Below are positions 11,662 through 22,821 of a stretch of DNA of 64,000 nt, one piece after another. A program made the translations under genes and the position numbers. The stretch spans positions 62,001 to 126,000 of the forward strand of contig NJFT01000058.1 in NCBI GenBank assembly GCA_002221725.1, read 5' to 3'. The DNA is from Scedosporium boydii (Eukaryota > Ascomycota > Sordariomycetes > Microascales > Microascaceae). The notes beneath the pieces are model-generated. The model saw only the letters and a list, made by a program, of their open reading frames with translations, had not been told where the DNA came from and did no database searches. The first letter of the stretch is position 1. Every line of letters starts with the position of its first letter.

Positions 11662-14600
11662 ATGCGCCTTCAGAAGCTGCTCACGTCGGCTATAGCCCTC
11701 AGTGGCTCCGTCTTTGCACAGAGCAAAGAAGGCGTCGATCCCCTCGATGATTCCGGCAATGACCTTTACGACAAAGACCTCTCTAAATGCCCGGGATACA
11801 AGGTTACGAAGTCCTGGAAGACTCGGTCTGGTTTTAATGCCCACCTGTCTCTCGCTGGGCAGGCATGCAATGTCTTTGGGACTGACCTCCCAGACTTGAA
11901 GCTGGAAGTCGAATATCAGACTGACGATCGACTGCACGTCAAGATCCTGGATACGAATAACACTGTTTACCAGGTTCCAGACGACGTCTTCCCGCGCCCG
12001 GGTTTCGGTCAATGGTGTTCTCCAAAGGACTCCAAGCTCAAGTTCAACTTTAATGCCGACCCTTTCTCGTTCACGGTATCCAGGACCGACACCGGCGAAG
12101 TGCTCTTCGATACCACCGGCAACAAGCTAGTGTTCGAAAGCCAATACGTCTACCTAAAGACACACCTTCCGCAAAACCCTCATCTGTACGGACTTGGGGA
12201 GCATAACGACCCGTTCATGCTGAATTCCACAAACTACACGAGAACCATCTATACCCGGGATGCTTACTCGACACCTGAAGGTGAAAATCTGTACGGAGCT
12301 CACCCGGTCTACTTCGACCATAGGAGTACCGGTACCCATGGAGTGTTCCTGCTCAACTCCAACGGCATGGACATCTTCATCGACAATAAGGCTGGTCAGC
12401 AGTACCTCGAGTATAACATCCTCGGTGGCGTTCTCGATTTCTACTTTGTTGCTGGCCCCTCTCCACGGGAGGTTGCCATGCAGTACGGTGAAATCACTCA
12501 GTTCCCGCTCATGGTGCCGTATTGGGGGCTCGGCTTCCATCAATGCAAATACGGCTACCGCGACGTCTATGAAGTTGCCGCCATTACTGCTAACTACTCA
12601 GTCAACAACATCCCTCTAGAAACTATATGGACGGATATTGATTACATGGATCGTCGGCGCACTTTCACAATCGATCCGGAGAGGTTTCCGGCCCATCTGT
12701 ACAAAGATCTCGTAGACACCATTCATGCGAGGGATCAGCACTACATCGTCATGGTCGATCCTGCCGTGTATTACAAGGAGTCAAACCCGGCGCTTGACGC
12801 GGGCCTAGAGCACGACATCTTCATGAAGGAAAACAACGGCTCTTTATACCAAGTTGTGGTTTGGGCCGGGCCGAGCTACTTCCCTGATTGGTTCCACCCC
12901 GAGTCTCAGAAATATTGGAATGAGCAGTTCCTGGAATTCTTCGACGGAACGAATGGTCCGGACATTGACGGATTGTGGATCGACATGAACGAGCCTGCAA
13001 ACTTTTACAACCGCCCTTACCCTGGCAATAACACTACCCCGGAGCACTTCGCCGAGGTGGACGGCGACCCGCCGAAGCCCCCGCCGGTCAGAGATGGCCC
13101 GGACGCTCCTATCCCTGGCTTCCCTGATAGCCTCCAGCCGAACTTTGCTTCCGGAAACACTGCGGGCCTTGAGCACCGGGACGTTGTAGCCAAGGCCCGT
13201 CGCAGCTCGTCCCGCTCCAAGTCTAACAGAGGTGCGGGCCGCTGGCGTTCCGGCAGGCGTGAGTGGGGGCAAGGCGGCCGTGGGCGTCCTGGTAAGGGCT
13301 GGCAGCACGGCAAGAAAACCGGCTCTGGCTGTGGACCTAACGAGTGCAAGGGTCTCCCGAACCGCGAGCTGATTCGACCGCCGTACATGATCCAGAACGG
13401 CGCAGGACCCACGCTTGCTGATAGCACGGCCGACACGGATGTGGTACAGAGCGGCGGATACGTTCAATATGACACGCACAATCTTTATGGTGCCATGATG
13501 TCTACTCATTCTCATAATGCCATGCGCGCTAGGCGTCCGGATGACCGCGCTTTGGTCATCACGAGGAGCACCTTTGCCGGCTCTGGTAAAGATGTCTCCC
13601 ACTGGCTTGGAGGTAAGGATTCTTCTGTCTACCAACCTGGATTTTAACAATAGCAGTAGTAGGAGCTAACAGCAGGGTAGATAACATATCCGGGTGGAGT
13701 TGGTACCGCCGGTCCATCAGTCAGATCCTGCAGTTCGCATCCTTGTACCAGATCCCAGTCGTCGGTCCGGATGTCTGCGGCTTTGGCGGTAACGCAACCG
13801 AGACTCTCTGTGCTAGGTAAGGAGAGACTGAATCATTTTCAGAATAGTGGTTGTGGCTGCAGCTAATAATCTCTCTAGGTGGGCATCTCTTGGATCTTTC
13901 TACACCTTCTTCCGCAACCACGCCGAGATCTCCGCAAATCCGCAAGAGTTCTACCGCTGGCCGAAGGTGGCTGAAGCGGCGCGCAAGGCAATCTCCATCA
14001 GATACACCCTCCGTAAGTTCTCAATCCGCGCATCGCCCTCCCTAAGGCGAGAAAATGGTTTCCCTTCTGACAATAACTCCCAGTTGATTACATCTACACC
14101 GCCCTCTACAAGCAGAACCAGACTGGCACCCCGACGCTCAACCCTCTCTTCTTCAACTACCCGAATGACCCCAACACGTACCCCATCGACCTGCAGTTCT
14201 TTTACGGCGATGGCATCCTCGTGAGCCCTGTCACAGACGACGACCACACGACGGTCAATTTCTACCTCCCCGACGACATTTTCTACGAATGGGGCACGGG
14301 CAGGCCGGTCCGCGGACACGGCGACTACGTGTCTGCTGAAGTCGACGTTACGGACATCACCCTTCATTACAAGGGCGGCATCATTTACCCTCAGCGAGTC
14401 GAAAGCGCCAATACCACCACTGCATTGCGTAGGAACGGTTTCAACATCGTCGTGGCGCCCGGCCTGGATGGTTCTGCGGAGGGTTCTCTGTACCTCGACG
14501 ACGGCGAGTCGGTTGTGCAGGATGCCGTGTCAGAGATTGACTTTAAGTATGCGGACGGACGGTTCTCTATGACCGGCTCTTTTGACTTCGATGCTGGTGT

Positions 14601-14742
14601 TAATATTGAGGCAATCACTATTCTCGGTGTAGAGCAAGAGCCGAATGGGGTTGAGGATGCGGACTACGATGCTGAGAACAGGAAGTTGGTGCTGTATGTC
14701 AATGTGCCATTGACGAAGAGTTACGAAATAGCCATAGCATAA
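11662..14742 (+). CDS. Secreted GH31 alpha-glucosidase
   Basis: Four exons, 11662-13612, 13681-13816, 13879-14012 and 14084-14742, give exactly 959 residues. A signal peptide covers about residues 1-19 (to VFAQS). An N-terminal beta domain ([12 protein letters not shown]) and the catalytic barrel follow: [31 protein letters not shown], then [13 protein letters not shown], whose Asp441 is the nucleophile. The acid/base region is in HWLGDNISGW, formed across the first intron, and [13 protein letters not shown] and [15 protein letters not shown] are also conserved. The enzyme should release glucose from the non-reducing ends of malto-oligosaccharides outside the cell. Many N-glycosylation sequons fit secretion. 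Oddity: residues about 509-557 (13190-13335) form a very basic Arg/Gly/Ser-rich loop, longer and more basic than the usual variable loop there; the frame stays open through it. Confidence 0.93.
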
Positions 14743-14861
14743 GTTAGGACAAGGATCATAATTATGGGTGTCCTTGCCAAACCTGACTCCCCACGTATAC
14801 GAAAAAGCATTTTACGAGAATTGATTTTCGGTTGGCGAGTTACTAGCTACCTCCTGTTTAT

Positions 14862-16495
14862 TTACCCAAGGAGGCCATTGTTCCCACAGCTGAATGGCCC
14901 CCCAAATCCTGCGCCTTTGTAGCCCTGGACGATGCTGTCGACGGAAGCGTACGTGCCAACAGTCAAAAAAAAGATACCAATAAGAATCAAGATAATGTTG
15001 AAGACAAAGCCAAGCCAGCTGCGGAACCCACGAGCCTCCCAGAACCTAGCGCCATAGGTAGCGCGGCGCATGCGGAGATAAGCCACCCCCCAGAAGATGA
15101 AGCCGAAGAAGCTGTCGAAGAGCGAACTCATGAGGGCTAGCAGATCGGCAAAGAAGGGGATGACCTCGGAGATAATGAAGGCAAGAACCCAGGTGACACC
15201 TAAGATGCCCGCCCAGGCGGACCATCCGATGACGGTGTTTTCGCCCATGTGGCGCGTGCCGGCGAAGAGGCGGAAAAAGATGAAGCGGGCGGATACGGAC
15301 GCGTACAAGACGCCGAGGAAGATGATGGTGGGAATCATGAAGCTGAAGCTGACCTTGAGATACGTGATGTTACCCAGAGACCCAAAGGCTGGGGCCGTGT
15401 TGTAATTGGTACCGGTGTAGGCATAGATGATGGAGCCGACCAGGGAAAAGACGATGACCTCGGCGATGGTGATGGCCCAGAGCGCCTTAGGGAAATCCTT
15501 GGGCTCTTTCATCTCGGCGATAAATGAGGGAAGGACGATCTGGCCGATGAAGGTGTAGCTGATGTTCATAAAGGCGTTGAGACCCATGACGAACGTCGTG
15601 CCCGGTGGCGGCCGCGTGTAGAAGACGGTAGGGTCACCCAGGGAAGGCCAGCCAGCGCCCGGATGATCTTCGACGGCAGCGAAGATGGTCGCCAGCATGA
15701 CTGACACGAAAGTGAACAAGGCAGAAAAGGTGGCGATGTGAGCTAAAGTGCCAAATGTCCGGGGTAGCGAGCATACCCAGGATACCACGGCGGTGATGGC
15801 GCTGAACCCGACGGTACATACGGCGCTGTGGCCGTTGGTCATAGTGTTAAGATACTTTGCTCCGGTGAGGCAGTGGAAGCCTTGGATGAAAGTGTTGTTC
15901 AACAAGAACATGACTGCCGTGAAGTACCAGGCCCATTTCTTGTTCCAGAAGAGTAATTGACCAATGTCACAGACATCTTTGACTTCTGGGTGGCGCATGC
16001 AAAATTCCCTACGTGTGATGATTTATTAGCGTATGTGTCCTGCTCAATGCGTGAGTGAGAACAGGTTGACTGGACTTACCAGACGATCAAGGAAGTGTAT
16101 AACACCAGACCGGCGACTACGACCGTCAAGATCAAGCCTGGGACGAGACCAAGAGTGGCGTAGGAGTAAGGGAAGGACATGATGGCCAAGCAGATGTACT
16201 CGGAAAAGAGGAGCGCGGCCGTCTTTTTCCAGCCGCACGTTCGGTAGCGGATGGCATTGTCAGCCTCTAGCTCTATTTGCTTGCCGATCCAAACACTCGC
16301 ATCGGAGGCGGTATCTCCGGTGACGGCGCCTCCGTCTGCTTGGGAAACAGCCTTAATGATGGGTTTGCCAATGCGGGCCATCTTCCGCACTTCCCACGAG
16401 TCCGGCGTGGTTTGGGATTCTGGGTCTTCTGGCGAGAGGCCATCGGTGACGTCGGCCTTGACAGCCTTCTCCTCGCTAAGGAACCCTATCGCCAT
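14862..16495 (-). CDS. Neutral amino-acid permease (Aa_trans family)
   Basis: Exons 16080-16495 and 14862-16008 flank a 71-nt GTAAGT..TAG intron; 520 residues. About 90 hydrophilic N-terminal residues precede roughly 11 membrane segments (AALLFSEYICLAIMSFPYSY, then LILTVVVAGLVLYTSLIVW and so on). The pattern near the first helices (a polar turn after SFPYSYATLGLVPG) and the loops PTVFYTRPPPGTTFVMGLNA and FPKALWAITIAEV match fungal neutral amino-acid permeases such as Neurospora Mtr. It probably carries out proton-coupled uptake at the plasma membrane. The ATG at 16495 is the first in frame after a stop-free leader. It converges with the alpha-glucosidase gene; only 119 bp separate them. Confidence 0.85.
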
Positions 16496-18173
16496 GCTGC
16501 AAACTAACAAACTAACGATAACAATAGGTTAAGAAGGTAACACACATTGAAGTAAGGTGTGACAATAGAAATATTGATAGGTAAGAATAGTTTGTTAGTA
16601 GCTAGTAGCGTAATCGGAGCTGCATCGATTAGACAATCCGGAGAATAGATGCCGCGAGGAGAGCCGTGTTGTTATACAATATACGAATACACTCATCGTG
16701 ACAAAATACCCTAAATGGGGGGTATCGCACATCAGTAATCCGGAGTAAACGAGAAAGGCTATTGCGCCATGCAAACTCAAAGTTGTGCAATTCAATGTCG
16801 TGCGCAGGAGATGCAACGTTAGAACGGAAGATCGGCACCGCAGTCGCGTGTTACATATAAAGGACTGTCAGAATGTCAGACTGGCGTGGGGGGGATCCCG
16901 TTGTGTCGGGCCCACGCAAAGTGGGTATGGAATCTACGATGTCACGTAGAGAACATTCGAATGGAAAAGGAGAGGCGGCGGTGCTTCCGGGTGACGCCAG
17001 GATGGGGATTGTATGTTTCGAAATAGAGAGCCACTAGGGCAAAAATAGACTTTAAACCGAGCTTACTCGTGGACCTTGCTCTTCCTCTGAATCCTAATTC
17101 GACAGTAGACTTTGCTAGGACAGATTTAGCTCCAAATTATGGACTCCTTCCACTACAGAGTGACCTGCTCGTTCACTTTTTGACATGCGGAGCAAAAAGT
17201 GACATGCGGAGTGGCTAAATCTTACATCACCGAAATCCAACCAGGATCGGCTCGGGGTGAAAACAAAGTGGATGTACAGTCTTCAAAGAAGCTAGGGGGA
17301 AGGGAGTGCAGAATTCCGAGGGGTCATTATGCCCGCGGAGCTGCGTACGCTTATATTAACGCATTAACAGAAGCTGAAAGTTTTCAGGCAGTCCTGGCTC
17401 TGGAGAGACCCAAAAGCCTGCTAGTCGGGGACGCGAGGAAAATCCTTTCCTTTAATGGTCTGCGGATCGGGGATCGGGGACGCCGCCGACATGCAGATAT
17501 GCATGCCTGCGGTCAAGTCCGATGGAGTGAAGAAATCCCAAGGACAGGGATTGGAACGCAAAAGAGTGTGCTCGGGAAGTAGTTTAAATGAAAGAGAGTA
17601 ACCACCCCTCTGCAGCTGGAGCGAAGCTACGGACATCCCCTTTATACTTATTGCATTGGTATGCTGAGCATGGCCAAGGAATGTGTTGCTACGTATCAGT
17701 AGAAGGCGAGTCGTGGATCCTAGTCACGAAGCTAGTCTAGGCGACTTTAAAATATAAGCCGGCGACAGGACCGGATCGGCCTCCAATTCTCCGAAGTTAA
17801 TATTCGGAGGAAAACATGGACGACTGTCAGATTTCAGGCGAAACATACTACTAACGACGAATCGGAAAATATATCAGTTAATCGACGCCACAATGAGAAA
17901 GCTAACCGTGGAAAGCCTAGGCTTGGCAAAGGCTTGTTTTGGCTAGCCCTTGCAGCCACCGACCCAGATTCGGATTGACAAAGACATGGCACGGAATGAT
18001 GCTGCCAAGAAATAAAGAGCAATATGGCGTGGGCTAGTCTGCCCTACTAAATAGAAAAGATCCAGCTATCCGGGGAAATATGGTCGTTGTCTGGTAGGAA
18101 TGCTGTCTACTCTGCATCTCTAAACAGGACCACACATCAATGAACTCTCGGGGCGCTTGCTGCTCTATAAATT
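16496..18173. other. Intergenic region, no gene supported
   Basis: About 1.7 kb upstream of two divergent genes. It holds a short direct repeat of TGACATGCGGAG at 17181-17192 and 17200-17211 (19-bp spacing). A 127-codon frame at 17199-17582 has no recognisable domain and irregular composition, so I do not call it. Confidence 0.5.
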
Positions 18174-19943
18174 ATGGCAACAGTCTCCAATCCTGCTTGC
18201 TTCTTGCAGCCTCTTGCCTCACCATCCTTGCCTCCTATTCCAAAAACAAGCACTTTCCACTCTATACCAATGGCGGACAGGCAGGCCATTACGGCTCCCA
18301 TCGAGCAACTGGGCCTAGGGTTGGACCTCGCGGTAGATTCCCTAGATCTTAGTGAGGTGTATCGAAAGCTGCGCCGGATAGATGAGCTCGAGCGAGGAAT
18401 CATTCCTCGGACCAACAAGTTGGTATGCCTGTCTGTGAGTATCGAAAACGAGGATGAGACTTCTGAAAAGGGCGAGGGGGATGTTTCTATAGAGGACGAG
18501 CGCGATATCCTCCGGCGTATAGACTCCGTACGCAACTCCCTCCGCGAAAGAGCAGCCTGCCTCTCAAAAGGAAAAATCAGGCCCCAAAAGGTGTCTGATC
18601 TTCCCCTCGACATCCTGCGGCACATCTTTGACTTTCTTGGATACAGAGAGTACCCCATCCCCAAACTCTGGTCCCACCCGCACTGGATGAAGTACTCATT
18701 TCGTTTCGACCAGCATAGGAGGCGGTGCGTCCAAAACGCCCGGCTGACCTGTCGCCTCTTCAATAATCTAGCTTCCCCGCTCCTCTTCCCGTTTCTCCAG
18801 GTCACCCTGGATAAAGAGTCTCTGGAGATCTTCGACGAGATTTCCAAAAGGCCTTGCCTCGCGTCGGGAGTCTACGGCGTCGAGGTGCAGTTCAGGAACC
18901 AATATTCCGACAGCAGTACATTCCCGACCGATAGCTCTGACATCGGTCACCGAAATCAACGAGAATTTGACGCTCTCATCGCCAACTTATCTTTTTCCAG
19001 CAGCTTAGCAAGGGCGATGGCTCGAATGCCGCACGCCCATGTTCTCAGCCTGAAGGATGAAATTCCTGGTTGGGAAACCCCGCCGCCGCCCCGGGACCGA
19101 CGCCTGATCCTCCGGGCTATTCCTGAAGCGGTACAGCAGTTCGTATCGTCCCCGTTGCAGTGGGGCGCCATCCACTCACTGCCGAGTGCCGCGGAATTGA
19201 AGCCTATACTGCTCTGGGAGATTCCTATCGCCCTGGCCAAGGCTGGAGTTCAGGTGCGCTCGTTCCAGCTTGAATGCTTCCCCTTAAGAGGCGGCTTTCC
19301 CATGCTTCTAACAAGCGTAAGTGGCGCCCATCCAACCGTTTCTCCATGGGGTGAGCTACAGGCCGCCTTCAGCCAGGTCCAGCATTTTAGTATCAACAGC
19401 GAAACGTCGTACCCCGTACGGGAGAGCTCGCTCGCACCGAACGACAAACTTTACGCCCATAACTATCTCACTGCTGTGCTTTCAAGTCCTCACCTTGAGG
19501 GATTCAAAGTGCAGTTCACCTCCGAGTACATACCGCGCATCGACATCGATGGCGACGAGGAGTTGGACGAGGAGAGGTATACTACGATGTATAATGTCAC
19601 TTCACTGCTCAGGCCATCCATACTTACGCGCGTGTCGTCCCTGAAATACGCCGCTATAATCGGCGTAGTCGTAGACCAGGCCGCGCTCGAGGCGTTCTGT
19701 CGGTCGCTTGGCCCTGGGTTGGCCCAGCTGACCTTGTCCCGAGTCCACCTAGCCGAGGGAAGTTGGGCGGAGGTCCGACAGATACTCCGGGCCAAGTTCT
19801 TGGACGAGTTCTTGGCGGAAAGGTGTATGATTTATATTCACGCGTTGACCGGAGGCGAATATGGGTTCAAGGAGTTTGGGGAGATGTTTTTCAACCCCAA
19901 GTTGACGTTGAAATTTCTAGGCTCGGAAGGTGCCTCGCGCTAA
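18174..19943 (+). CDS. F-box protein
   Basis: Single-exon frame of 589 residues. A coiled region rich in charged residues (about 60-130: VYRKLRRIDELERG, DERDILRRIDSVRNSL) precedes an F-box at about residues 141-155 (KVSDLPLDILRHIFDFLG). The following NARLTCRLFNNLASPLLFP is the usual second half of fungal F-box domains. The rest is leucine-rich and presumably a substrate-recognition region, without recognisable repeats. Such proteins act as SCF ubiquitin-ligase adaptors, but the target is unknown. The first 32 residues look like leader sequence, so the ATG at 18270 (MADRQAIT) is an equally good start. Confidence 0.8.
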   Translation: MATVSNPACFLQPLASPSLPPIPKTSTFHSIPMADRQAITAPIEQLGLGLDLAVDSLDLSEVYRKLRRIDELERGIIPRTNKLVCLSVSIENEDETSEKGEGDVSIEDERDILRRIDSVRNSLRERAACLSKGKIRPQKVSDLPLDILRHIFDFLGYREYPIPKLWSHPHWMKYSFRFDQHRRRCVQNARLTCRLFNNLASPLLFPFLQVTLDKESLEIFDEISKRPCLASGVYGVEVQFRNQYSDSSTFPTDSSDIGHRNQREFDALIANLSFSSSLARAMARMPHAHVLSLKDEIPGWETPPPPRDRRLILRAIPEAVQQFVSSPLQWGAIHSLPSAAELKPILLWEIPIALAKAGVQVRSFQLECFPLRGGFPMLLTSVSGAHPTVSPWGELQAAFSQVQHFSINSETSYPVRESSLAPNDKLYAHNYLTAVLSSPHLEGFKVQFTSEYIPRIDIDGDEELDEERYTTMYNVTSLLRPSILTRVSSLKYAAIIGVVVDQAALEAFCRSLGPGLAQLTLSRVHLAEGSWAEVRQILRAKFLDEFLAERCMIYIHALTGGEYGFKEFGEMFFNPKLTLKFLGSEGASR

Positions 19944-20098
19944 GGCATTATATAAATTGTGGACAAGTTCCAAGTGCCATGGACATTGCAGGACTACCAA
20001 CTCCTGTTCGTGAAATATGGCGATGTGCAGCCTAGTGCTGTAGTATAGCCACTTGTGCCGCGAGCATTTATCAAGGTCGTCACAGCTCGGTAGAATAG

Positions 20099-20100
<2 letters not shown>

Positions 20101-20131
<31 letters not shown>

Positions 20132-20141
20132 TTTTTTTTTT
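20101..20141. repeat. Long T homopolymer
   Basis: 29 T, one A, then 11 T. Simple sequence downstream of the F-box gene. It could be replication slippage or the tail of an old retroposed copy; no flanking target duplication is visible. Confidence 0.85.
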
Positions 20142-20249
20142 AAGTACGGATTATCGACGAAGCGGAAAGTGCAGAATACTGAAGAAGAAACGGTATAATA
20201 CCGTCCGGTGTTTGTTCCCTGGAGTAAACTGCGTCCTCTTTGGTTCAAT

Positions 20250-20729
20250 TCAGGCTGGGAAGTGCTGGCGATAAACCCTTGTTCCATCAAGCCTCTCAAT
20301 CTTCCTGCGGTAGTAAGAACTGTTTCGAAGTATCGAAGAATAGTACTTGGCCAGTTCTTTAGCGCAAGCTGTTAATTCAACATCACTCATGCCCTTCTCG
20401 TACCCAGCCGTTCCTGTTTGCTCTATGAGGTAGTCGAAGTATGGGTTCGGTGAGGTTGCCGGATCTCTCATAATGCTTCCTTCTGGGTATAAGAAGGCGA
20501 ACTTCTCATCGCCTACGCGGACATTGACATGAGAGTGCCTTTCCGAGTTATAATCGCATCGCACCTCCCAGTAGTCGCCGCGCTTGATCTTGACAACAAT
20601 CTCTTCTGATTCGTTTCCGTCCGGGATGGCGACAACGCCCTCAGCTGCAACAGTAGAGCGCCCTCGAAGGCCCGTCACTTGTTCTTTGTCGAAACTAAGA
20701 TTGAGGTATTGATAAGCATTAGATCTCAA
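20250..20729 (-). CDS. Uncharacterised protein, 3' part; 5' end unresolved
   Basis: A frame of about 160 codons with balanced, protein-like composition (NAYQYLNLSFDKEQV, HSHVNVRVGDEKFAFLYPEG, AKELAKYYSSILRN). I do not recognise the family. The frame continues upstream without an ATG to a stop near 20765, so it starts either at an upstream exon I cannot place or is the remainder of a degraded gene. The middle looks strand-rich and the C-terminus helical and basic. Confidence 0.4.
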   Translation of the reverse strand: MRSNAYQYLNLSFDKEQVTGLRGRSTVAAEGVVAIPDGNESEEIVVKIKRGDYWEVRCDYNSERHSHVNVRVGDEKFAFLYPEGSIMRDPATSPNPYFDYLIEQTGTAGYEKGMSDVELTACAKELAKYYSSILRNSSYYRRKIERLDGTRVYRQHFPA

Positions 20730-20811
20730 ATGGGCTTTCAGAGCCGGGTGTGGCGATGGAGATCGGAGTCAGATGGCAACTCCGTAAAGAGAATCAATCT
20801 CACCTCGTCCA

Positions 20812-21090
20812 TTGCCGATTTGTTCCTCTCTCAGTTTTTGGTTTGAGGGGAAACTGGCTGAGTACAATCTTCATATCTTCAGCATATTCGATAACGTCCG
20901 GGCTGCCCAGGGCCTGGAGAGCGTCGCTCAACAGATTTTTGGTCGGGATGAGATATTCAAACATGCTGGTTTGGCGTTTTTGGAGACTCTGATCAGGAGG
21001 GGGGCCTGGAAATTGGATGACGCGGACGAGATATTACACCAGTATGGACGGAAGGATGGACAATATGCCCCTTTATGGTCTTCCGGATAG
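20812..21090 (+). CDS. Short unrecognised coding-like frame
   Basis: A 92-codon frame whose second half has normal protein composition and amphipathic helices (AAQGLESVAQQIFG, HAGLAFLETLIRRGAW, DADEILHQYG). No family recognised and no upstream exon identified. It may be a relic or a small gene; weakly supported. Confidence 0.22.
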   Translation: MPICSSLSFWFEGKLAEYNLHIFSIFDNVRAAQGLESVAQQIFGRDEIFKHAGLAFLETLIRRGAWKLDDADEILHQYGRKDGQYAPLWSSG

Positions 21091-21861
21091 CCCTCATGGC
21101 CTGCACAACCTAATCTTACACAATTGCCCAAGGCAGGCATCAAATAGATGCGGGTTCAGGTCAGGGATGAGTGCATCTCACCGAAGCAACATGTGAACGA
21201 TTATTGAGTGGCACACAGTCTTTGTATCTCGCCACGAAACTCGAAAATTACATCCGAAGGTAGTACTGTCCTCGGAAGCCCGCCTGTCGTTCGACCTTTG
21301 AGGAGCCCCGTGCCTGATTTGTGTCACAAGAAACGGGATGAGAATTTTAGTTATTGGAAGGTTATAGAGGCAAGCCGTCACTGGTTTCATTCAGTCTGAT
21401 ACCCTGCCATCAATTGACCGACCGCAGCTGTTCTGGGACAACACCAGTCTTTCCCAGAGCTTTTTTGCCCGGTTAACAGAATAAAAAGGAAAAAAAAAAA
21501 ATCAGAAATTAGAAATAATATCAGGGACGTATTTATGTTTCCGTAGCGAGAAGAAAGAACTCGACATCGGCATAGATGCCAGACAGAGTGCACGTTCTAC
21601 TGCTCGAACTCTGTACTATTGGGATTTCTTGGTTCGTATATCGCTACCATATGTCCCCCTTTCCGTTTTCCAGTCCCCGACATTCATAGACAAGTGCCTT
21701 GATTAACTCTGCATATAATTTATATTGTGCCATATCTATAGGACAAGTGGAACACAAGGCCCGCTGCGATGGCAGAAGCATCCCTTGGCACTTCGCCCAA
21801 TCATCCGACCCTCCCAGATAGCAATCGCTCTGGCACCGGGCGACAGTATTGGATTGAACCT

Positions 21862-22263
21862 CTACAGCTTCGCGCTGGACGCACCAGCCGACTTGCCCTT
21901 AATAAAGATAGGCTTAGCCGTAGTGAAGTTCGCCACATCGGCAATGACTTCCTGGGTGACCGGGTTGGCCGATGCCGCCTCAAACGCCTCGGTAGACTTC
22001 CATCTTGTGATTGCTTGCACCTGGTATTGCTGACCCTCGTCGAATTGAAGAACTTCCCAGCTGAGCAATCCGAGGGGTCCCCACTTCCTACCAGCGGGGC
22101 GAATGCTGTAAGTAACAAGAAAAAAAAGGGAGAACAATGGAATTAGCGGTAGGAAAGGGAGGTATATCACTCACTCGTCAACAATTGCGAAATGCTTGGT
22201 CACATAGTAGTCAATATCGAACTTCGCCCCGGATTCGTATAAGATGGTAACGGTGGTCGTCAT
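21862..22263 (-). CDS. EthD-domain small protein
   Basis: Exons 22175-22263 and 21862-22105, joined over a 69-nt GTGAGT..CAG intron, give 110 residues starting MTTTVTILYESG. The pattern is that of EthD-like dimeric alpha-beta barrel proteins: a first strand, FDIDYYVTKHFAIVD with the conserved Tyr and His, a Gly-rich turn (GPLGLLSWEV), then YQVQAITRWKSTEAFEAA and a final strand with the conserved KPIFIKG. Fungal members are about 100-110 residues and are often linked to degradation or secondary metabolism, but the reaction is generally unknown. It stands alone, without an obvious partner gene next to it. Confidence 0.8.
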
Positions 22264-22821
22264 CGCGGCGGTTGTAGTAGTTGATTCTTGAACCTGGAAT
22301 GTAATCTTTGGCAGAAAGGTGAAAGTTGGCGTACATAGATGTCTGGTTTAAGGGCTGCGATGCGAAAGTTGAGCTGAAATGACTCCTCTCTTGCCTGTAG
22401 AGATCCCCGCACCTGAGCTGCAGATTGCCGAGGCACACGCCATCGGGAGGGGAGAGACCAAATCGAGCGGGCATCCGAAAAGATCAATTGTGATTTATAA
22501 TCGGAAAAACACTGAATATTATTGACGCGCTAGTAGCGTCCTCTTTACTCACGCCTCAACGGATGAAACGGCCCCACGCTGGTGGTACTGGAAGTAGAGA
22601 TCCAGTTCGTCCCAGGGGAGCGACTAGTGCGCCAATATAGATCTCATCAACGCGCTAACGACCGCGTCTTCAACGCTAGATGGATTTTGATGTGGAAGAC
22701 TGAGACACGGAGTTCCCCGGTCAATAAAGTCCTCGTTGTGGCTTAATGTCTCCCGAAGCACCCTAGATCTACGAAGTTGAGGGAGACACCAGACTCTCGT
22801 TACCCCATCGATCACTCGTAT
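22264..22821. other. Intergenic region, no gene supported
   Basis: Between the EthD-like gene and the 3' end of the peptidase gene, both on the minus strand. No conserved frame seen; it presumably holds the EthD-like gene's promoter. Confidence 0.4.

Noticed and set aside
17199..17582. 127-codon open frame
   Set aside because: No start context, no recognisable motif, irregular composition; both flanking genes have clear borders.
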